From: Cloeon dipterum
Taxonomy: Eukaryota; Arthropoda; Insecta; Ephemeroptera; Baetidae
Direction of reading: 5' to 3'
DNA: 64,000 bases
NCBI RefSeq assembly: GCF_949628265.1
Contig: NC_088790.1
Location: 29,268,545 to 29,332,544, forward strand
Shown: one piece after another, positions 57,503-64,000 of the stretch
Position numbering within the stretch: position 1 is the first letter of the stretch
Layout of the letters: the number at the start of each line of letters is the position of its first letter
Position numbers and translations under genes: made by a program
Notes under the pieces: model-generated
Database searches by the model: none
What the model was told of the DNA's origin: nothing
The model's input: the letters and a program-made list of their open reading frames with translations, nothing else

Positions 57503-58684
57503 TTACAACTGCTCCCTTTCCTCCCTGTACAGAGATGACAAATAAATTCTTCGCTTGTAAAAGAAGCAGACGCCAAAGACCACGTTGAATAGGAGTGACA
57601 GAGAAAAAAGCCAGATCCAGATTAGGGAGCTGCTGCTTTCTGCGCTTGTAACTGGATAATGGCGCACGTTGCCGTGCTCGTAAGTGATGCTCAGTTTTTG
57701 TGGACAGCCACCTTTCATGCCGTCAACTATTAAAGCAAAATTTAAATTGCATGATTTAATTGATAAAAATTAACGTGCGGTCTCTTTTTACCTGAGTTGC
57801 TGTTGCAGTTGACGGAGAAGTATACCGAGCCTTCCTCTTCGTTTGCAATTCGAATCACGGTGCAATTGCATTTTTTTCTTATGTTAATAGGCTTTTCTGG
57901 GTCATTGAGGCACCGTTCGAACTTTTCTGATGCGTCGTACCAGCAGAAGTCGTACAGGAGTTCCTTTTCTGGAAAATTAAAAATAAATATAGCGGGACAA
58001 GAAGCGATGAGTAGCTAAAAATAATTTTTTTAATTATTTAATGCGGTGTAACTAGGTTTAAATGTATAGTGGATATTCTCTAAATCTATACAAAAGCAAA
58101 AATTTGAACTCGATTCAAGGGAAATGGCCCCGGACCGCCCATTTATGCTAAAAACAAAGTGCGTGTGTCAAGGAAAATATTATAAATATCAAATTGAAAA
58201 TAAAACGAGCGCTACACGGTTTTTATAGACGGCTTAGAAAATTTTAAATGGCTTAAAATGCATGATTCGTGCTTATTTGATTATCCAACAATGATTAGAA
58301 GCTCGTAAGGAAAAATCATAGATCGTCCAACTTCCACAGTCCTACCTAATTGTTCGTTATTTTCTAAACCCAATATATTTTTAGTCTCTAATCGGTCTTC
58401 CTGGTCAGCAAAAGTTGCAGTTGGAAAAAGAGGGCTAAAACTGAATTGTACTAAAACACGCGAAATAATTAATAAAGAAGCCATAAGGAAAATTTTTTCC
58501 CACGAAAAAGGGTCGGAAATATAGAAGTTAGAATGTGATTCTTATTACCATTTCCTCCGATGAGAAGTTCCCATTTGTTGGTTTCCTTCTCTTGAAAAGA
58601 GATGGAGGTGCAGGAGCATGGTGTGAAGATTTGAAGACAAATCGAAAGCAGTATCACAAGCTGTAACTTTGCTCCAGTCTCCAT
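57503..58684 (-). CDS. Type I single-pass membrane protein, 213 aa
   Basis: Four minus-strand exons, 58684-58549, 58450-58346, 57968-57792 and 57726-57503, total 642 nt; all junctions are in phase 1. The start METGAKLQLVILLSICLQIF is a clear signal peptide, with a likely cleavage near CSCTS. The ectodomain (about residues 27-165) has Cys residues concentrated in the third exon (DFCWYDA, ERCLND, KKCNCTV, VNCNSNS) and one in GGCPQKL. One transmembrane segment follows (IWIWLFSLSLLFNVVFGVCF), then a short cytoplasmic tail starting YKRRIYLSS. Probably a cell-surface receptor, co-receptor or adhesion molecule; no named family is recognised. The even phase-1 exons are typical of secreted modular proteins. 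Confidence 0.75.
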
Positions 58685-59787
58685 CCTCTATCTGTATGAA
58701 AAATATTTAATTAACTCTTGATATTTTGTTTGCCACCTCATGAATATAAGAATCAGCAGTGACAAGCCGCACCACCTAGAGTCGCGAAGGCAGAAAATTA
58801 AACCCCTTATATAAGAAATAAATTAATCAAGTTTTTTTTAGCACAAAATTAAATTATTTTTCTATTTTCTAATAACTCTAGCAATGTGTGAAAAATATTG
58901 CCATAAAAGACGATCTCTCAGTTCTTTTCTATGATATGATTTTTATTGGAAGATTGGATATTAACAAATAAAATAATAAATTTATGATCAGTATTTTCCT
59001 AATTTAGAATTTAAAATGGAATTCTGTTAAATCGGTTCATCCCAGAATTTCTTTGAAAAATCACAAATTTAAATATTTGAGCAGTAGCTTGACAAGTTGA
59101 GAAAACTAGGCTCTTTTCAAGAATTTTCATGGCGTTATCTAATTTAAAATAGACCCTCTTCTATGCTAATGAATTGTTTAACTCGATTTAAAGCATTTTG
59201 CGCCTTCCTGTTAGTCACTGATAGCATTTAAATTCACTCTGCGGCTGCTAATATTATGTGACAGCATGCCCAGACACTCTAATCTTTAATATAGCAACAA
59301 AAAGGCAATTATTTCCCATGAAAATTGTAGTTGAGGTATTTTTCCCTTTTTTGATCACCTCGAGAGACTCGAACCCTCTCTTGCATCATCCGCATTCACC
59401 GACTGCCTAAGTTAAAAAGTCTAACTTCCACCCTAATTGAAAGATATAAAGGGATGTCCTGTTTATTCCTTTAATGTGATTGATTTAAATTTGTACAGCA
59501 ATTTTTTAAGCTCGGAAGAGCAAAATCAAAAAATAAAACCCAAAATACCTAATTTTAGGATTATAATTTTTAAAATAAACATTATCACTAAATTTGTTAA
59601 TTATTTATTATCTCAATTGAGAAAGTTAATGTTTGTAATCAACAGTTATTAACTCACGGTGAGAGATGTGCAACCAGCCGTTGTTTTTTGCCGCAAATTG
59701 ATAATTTCGAGCACTTGGCTCGTCGAACAGCTGACGCACCCGCAAGCAACGAGAGCTAAACTCACACAGCGTGTTGTGTGCCAGCGG
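58685..59787. other. Spacer, promoter side of the membrane-protein gene
   Basis: AT-rich without supported exons. 59690-59790 is GC-richer and may be a leader for the possible exon at 59788. Confidence 0.4.
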
Positions 59788-59806
59788 ATGGGTACGAAAG
59801 AGCCAA
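59788..59806 (+). CDS. Possible short coding first exon
   Basis: ATGGGTACGAAAGAGCCAA is followed by a consensus 'gtaagac' donor, preceded by a GC-rich stretch resembling a leader. No continuation exon was found. Very tentative. Confidence 0.2.
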
Positions 59807-59901
59807 GTAAGACTTTTTACAGCATGGATGTGACGTATGATGATGTTACCAGCACCTTTTTACCGAGCCAAATCCCTTTGCTCCACCTCGTGACAAATTA
59901 G

Positions 59902-60978
59902 CAAATCTTGAAGATGATATGGGACTAAGAGACGGAGTCTTTTATTTGCAAAAATAATTAATTAATGGATTTTCTGCAATTTTAAGATGGTAATAATTAA
60001 AAAAAAACTATAACTGCATATTATGTGATATGAAATTTCTCAATTTCTACCCACTCATTCAGAATTTACACGAATTAAGCTATGAAAATTGTAGACGTGA
60101 ATTGAATTGGGCCTAGATTTTCGTTTTTTCGCAATTCTTCCTAAAATAAGATGTGTATATTGGAGCCAAAGTAACATTTCTGAACTTTAATCGGTGGTGA
60201 AAATATAGTCCAAATCTGCTTAAAATTCGGTAAATGATTTTTCCTGTCGGAATTTTCTCTAAACTTATTAGGCCAGCTTTTTATTCTAGTCAGTTGCAAA
60301 ATTTCTTCTAATTTTATATTGTCATCCATCCAGTTTTTAAAGTTTAACTGAAAATGACAGTGACTTTCGATGCTAATTAATATTTTATGCAAAAGCGAGT
60401 GAATTTTAATCTATTTTTGATAAAGTGTATATGAAAATCCTAAAAAATTCTGCCTATACAAATTTCCTGTGGGGTCTAGTTTTCCGTGCAGAAAATTCGA
60501 AAACTATAGAAATTGCGTGACACAAGTTATCTAGCAGTTTGTTTGGATCGTCGAGCGCGACCGAAATGCCTGCGTTTGACTGACACACACATTGCACCGT
60601 CAAATGATTAGCATTTGGGCCGACGTGCGAAATATAGATAAATATTTCCTGCTGCTTTTGTCAAGAAGATGAGGGGTATTTTTTTTTATCAAAACATTTC
60701 ACGCAGTTGACCAACAATGATCTTTATATTATCATTTTATGGTTGTGCCCAAATATATGAATGACACAATATGGTTAAAGCGAAAAACAACCAGGAGCTT
60801 ATTTTAATTAAAAATCACACTCGTCCCCAAATTTGATGGAACACTCTATCAGTTTTTGTCAAACAAAAATATAAATTTGAAGTCAGAGTTAATTTCATCA
60901 GTTTGATACAAATATTATTTAATTTTCGTCTGTAAAATATAGCTTAAGCATTTAAAATTTCAGTAATACTCTTATTTA
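59902..60978. other. AT-rich spacer
   Basis: Nothing recognised. Confidence 0.45.
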
Positions 60979-61411
60979 ATTGACCAGTTGCATAAACCCT
61001 TAGTGTTTAAAGCCGCCAATAGATGATGCAATCACAGACTTTCTTAAAAATTTTGCTTTAAGCGGTTTTAAGGCATTTCCGCTGCGATTTCAGACTTAAT
61101 CTAGCTATTTTGCTTTTTTTAAATTAATTTGCTTTTTTTTGACGTGCTGAAAACCAAAATCGGTTCAGCCATTCGCCGTAGAAACGTTGGAAATGATTTT
61201 TTATTTCAAAAAATAGTTTTTCACGATTCTACGGCGATTGGCTGAACCGATTTTGGTTTTCAGCACGTCAAAAATTAGCAAATTAATTGAAAAATGCACA
61301 GTAGCTAGATTGAGTCTGAAATCGCAGCGGAAGTACCTTAAAATCGAAAGTCTACGGTGGCGCCATCTGGTGGCGGCTTCAAACATTTTAGGGTTTATGC
61401 AACTGGTGAAA
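60979..61411. repeat. Foldback MITE, copy 3
   Basis: Opens 'attgaccagttgcataaacc' and closes 'gggtttatgcaactggtgaa', in the opposite orientation to copies 2 and 4. It ends about 85 bp upstream of a TATA box, so it forms the immediate upstream region of the small secreted-protein gene. Confidence 0.85.
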
Positions 61412-61494
61412 TTCACAAAAATATCGATGTAGAAACCGGAGGGGAGAAAACTGGCTGCCCTGCTTCTGTCACTACCTCGGCGACTATCTGCAAA

Positions 61495-61502
61495 TATAAA
61501 AG
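61495..61502 (+). promoter_or_regulatory. TATA box of the small secreted-protein gene
   Basis: TATAAAAG lies 68 bp before the ATG at 61563, a normal distance for an insect gene with a short leader. The start site would be near 61525 (inferred). Confidence 0.7.
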
Positions 61503-61562
61503 GGCCGCTTTTGTTCCACACCTGAACTATTCCGCGGCGTTTTGCTTGCTCGTAAATACGCC

Positions 61563-61835
61563 ATGTTCTCGCGAGTTGTGAGTGCGCGAATTTTTCTCGC
61601 TATTTACCTGAATAATTTTGCCTGGCAGGTGGTGATCGCTGCTCTTGTGGCCGTAGTTGCGGCCCAGTATATCCAGAAAATTAACCAACAGCCCCCTTTC
61701 TACATTATTGAGTCCCAGGCGGAGGCCCAAGTCCAGCTGTCCAACGAGCAACTTATTGACCCAGTAGATGCAGCAGTCCTGGACGCGAGCGATTATCATC
61801 CAGTTCGAGTTCACCACGTTACATCTTCTGGGTAG
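61563..61835 (+). CDS. Small secreted protein, 73 aa, cuticle-gene-like structure
   Basis: Exon 1 (61563-61577) encodes only MFSRV. A 51-bp GTGAGT...CAG intron follows, then exon 2 (61629-61835). The spliced start MFSRVVVIAALVAVVAA is a signal peptide with likely cleavage near AAQ. A very short first exon interrupting the signal peptide is the usual layout of insect cuticle-protein genes, but the mature part (QKINQQPPFYIIESQ, later VLDASDYHPV) lacks a chitin-binding consensus that I can see. The intron is a multiple of three and has no stop. An unspliced reading of 90 aa is possible but would disrupt the signal sequence. TATA box upstream, AATAAA at 61848-61853. Confidence 0.75.
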   Translation: MFSRVVSARIFLAIYLNNFAWQVVIAALVAVVAAQYIQKINQQPPFYIIESQAEAQVQLSNEQLIDPVDAAVLDASDYHPVRVHHVTSSG

Positions 61836-62756
61836 TGGCTCTTAAATAATAAAACTCTTTTTTGTCAGTTTGAGCTGAATTTTGAAGCGCTATATAGTTT
61901 TAACTGATTGATTGTGATTTATTTTGAAGAAAACAATATAATCATATGAACGTAACCATAATGTTTTGATAAGAAGCAAATCAATTAAAATAGAAAAATC
62001 ATATACGAAAAATTGGAGCAATATTAATGTTTAAATTGGCACCAAAATCACCTCAAATTAAGTAGTTTTGTCTATTTCGTTAAAATCACCGTTCTCATAT
62101 CATAAATATAATTGAGCAAGGAAAAGTAAAATTTTCCAAGTGTACATATGCAATTAAATTATTTATTTGTATTTTTCTACTCATTAAGTCTAACGATTTG
62201 TGACTAATACTGAAGCCTTCACAAAATTATTTCATATTTAAACATAAAAGAAATCAAGTAGAAACGGTACAATTTTTAGTTTTTTCCTTATTATAACATT
62301 TTTTTCTAAATTACAAATTAAAAAAATTATATATTTAGTAGGTTTCGCACGAAAAAAGTTTAATATCATATCATGAATATATTTTTACCAGGTATTTCTC
62401 AAATCATCAGTGCAATAGACATTTCATAGGCACAATTTTAATTTAAAAAATGAATTCTATAAGCTTAATAATTTTATAAATTTAATATAATGGCCCAATA
62501 TTTATTTTTCATGTTATTCGTTTCAAAAACACCACTAGTGCACAACGGACATTGATAATATAATATTACAGTTCACTTACACGCATGAGCTAATAATGGC
62601 ATCTTGTCGCAATTAATATTTCATGCTGCGTAATATTTTCCAGTTCGTATAGTTTTCAATTTGTAAACGATTCGACCTGGCCAGTTTCTTTTATTATTTT
62701 TCAAAAATATTGCTAAACCTGTACCTTATTGAAACCTTGCAATTCGCCCAAGAAGG
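61836..62756. other. AT-rich spacer
   Basis: Polyadenylation signal of the small secreted gene at 61848; otherwise nothing recognised. Confidence 0.45.
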
Positions 62757-62825
62757 ATGGAGGAATCTGATTTGTCATCAAGCTCAGACGAAGAAGCTCC
62801 ATTTCCATTCCTCACAATTGCACAG
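62757..62825 (+). CDS. Possible coding first exon
   Basis: The frame MEESDLSSSSDEEAPFPFLT is followed by IAQ and a 'gtgact' donor in phase 0. Unspliced it would stop after 36 residues. The Ser/Asp/Glu composition is protein-like, but no continuation was found. Could be the first exon of a gene running out of the window. Confidence 0.3.
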
Positions 62826-63051
62826 GTGACTGCAAGCATGGTGGTTGACTACGTGACGTCTAATTAGCTGGCACAGTGCTGTTAGCTGAGTTCTCTAAAG
62901 TGCGAAGACTCAAATAAAAATAATCAACTCCCGTTCCTATTTGCTAAGTCTACAATGAAGCCACAAAATGTACTTTGTCACTCATTTTGATAATAATAAA
63001 ATGCCTGAATTTATTATATTTCCAGACAAATCCTCTGATTTAAAACGTCAC

Positions 63052-63487
63052 AATTCACCAGTTGCATAAACCCTAAGTGTTCGAAGCCGCCAACAGATGG
63101 CGCCACCGTAGACTTTCGATTTTAAGGCACTTCCGCTGCGATTTCAGACTCAATCTGCCACTGAGCATTCTTCAATTAATTTGCTAATTTTTGACGTGCT
63201 GAAAACCAAAATCGGTTCAGCCAATCGCCGTAGAATCGTGAAAAACTATTTTTTGAAATAAAAAAATATTTTCCAACGTTTCTACGGCGAGTGGCTGAAC
63301 CGATTTTGGTTTTCAGCACGTCAAAAATTAGCAAATTAATTAAAAAAAGCAAAATAGCTATAGATTGTGTCTGAAATCGCAGCGGAAATGCCTTAAAACC
63401 GCTTAAAACCAGATTTTTTTAAGAAAGTCTGTGGTCGCGCCATCCGTTGGCGGCTTTAATAACTAAGGGTTTATGCAACTGGTCAAT
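63052..63487. repeat. Foldback MITE, copy 4
   Basis: Opens 'caattcaccagttgcataaa' and closes 'gggtttatgcaactggtcaa'. The arms are almost continuous. Closest in structure to copies 2 and 3, including the 'aaaaccgcttaaaacc' segment near the right end. Confidence 0.85.
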
Positions 63488-64000
63488 TATACACTAATAA
63501 CTTTCAAGACAATATACTTTGGTTTATTTATGAACTGTGTATAATTTAGAAAAATATGTGAAAAGGAGTTAAATAATTATAAATGAACGCATTTAATTAA
63601 ACCATATAGATTTACACTATAACACAATTTGAAATTTTTTTAAATGGTTTTATTGAAATGAAAGTCAAGTCTTTTTGGAAAATGTACACGTTACATTAAC
63701 GATTTTTATTTTTCTATCACTCTTGGTCAAGTGTGGGGAGGGAGTTACAAATATCATGAAGGATTAATCAGACCTCTAATGCTTAAATTAAAAATGATTA
63801 TTACCATCGTATATAATAATTATGTGTGTGTGTGTGTTGTGTTGTATTGTGCATAGTAGCTATCGAAATTTTGTTGCTTTTTCTCAAAGGGGCGTGTGTT
63901 CGTGTATTTATTTACCGTTACAGACGAAAAGAAATGAATGTATTGGGTGTGTGTATATCTTAGCAGTTTAATAGCGGGTGGTTTAAATGCTTGTTCGTTC
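63488..64000. other. AT-rich end of window with a TG repeat
   Basis: A short TG tract lies at about 63822-63842. No gene recognised. Confidence 0.5.

Overview
The window looks like AT-rich nuclear DNA of an arthropod, most likely an insect. Introns are short (about 50-70 bp where counted) with GT/AG ends. C2H2 zinc-finger genes are clustered in tandem, there is a ZAD-like (arthropod-restricted) protein, and several DNA transposons and foldback MITEs are present. I cannot name the species. Exon models below were built by hand from splice sites; for each complete model the summed exon length is a whole number of codons.

Region 1 (about 1.8-34.5 kb) is a tandemly duplicated locus. The unit holds a plus-strand C2H2 zinc-finger gene with untranslated leader exons, and a minus-strand pair of 3'-terminal exons of a leucine-rich-repeat (LRR) gene. 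There are four finger genes (A 3.7 kb, B 13.2 kb, C 26.4 kb, D 31.2 kb) and three copies of the LRR exon pair (about 6.2-7.9, 15.9-17.6 and 28.5-30.2 kb). Only one copy of the upstream LRR exons 1 and 2 exists (32.9-34.5 kb). The gene can therefore be read as one 561-aa protein with three interchangeable 3' ends and finger genes nested antisense in its introns, or as one working gene plus orphan exon duplicates. Two large DNA transposons sit in the array. One is a 4.2 kb hAT element (8010-12243) with an exact 8-bp target duplication and an empty site in a sister copy. The other is a 7.9 kb two-gene CACTA/CMC-like element (18194-26065) that splits a leader exon of finger gene C. In it a DUF4806-type protein and a 711-aa transposase are separated by only 2 nt.

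Region 2 (34.5-42.4 kb) holds a ZAD-like protein (minus), a head-to-head coding first exon (plus, 36482), a 508-aa LRR protein (plus, 38296-39883), and an unrecognised minus-strand terminal exon with an in-frame TAG followed by 40 more codons.

Region 3 (42.4-51.3 kb) is a cluster of three plus-strand paralogues built from a three-exon Cys/His module that I do not recognise. The first has one module. The second has one working and one broken module. The third has two. Splice phases match throughout.

Region 4 (51.8-64 kb) contains a 3.9 kb inverted-repeat element (51828-55694) whose ends are packed with CACGTG palindromes and which carries two GC-rich foldback elements. It is followed by a spliced 213-aa type I membrane protein (minus), a 73-aa secreted protein with a TATA box and a MITE just upstream, and further MITE copies. 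A foldback MITE family of about 410-435 bp occurs four times in good condition (3.0, 46.5, 61.0, 63.1 kb) and three times as older, diverged copies inside the duplicated units.
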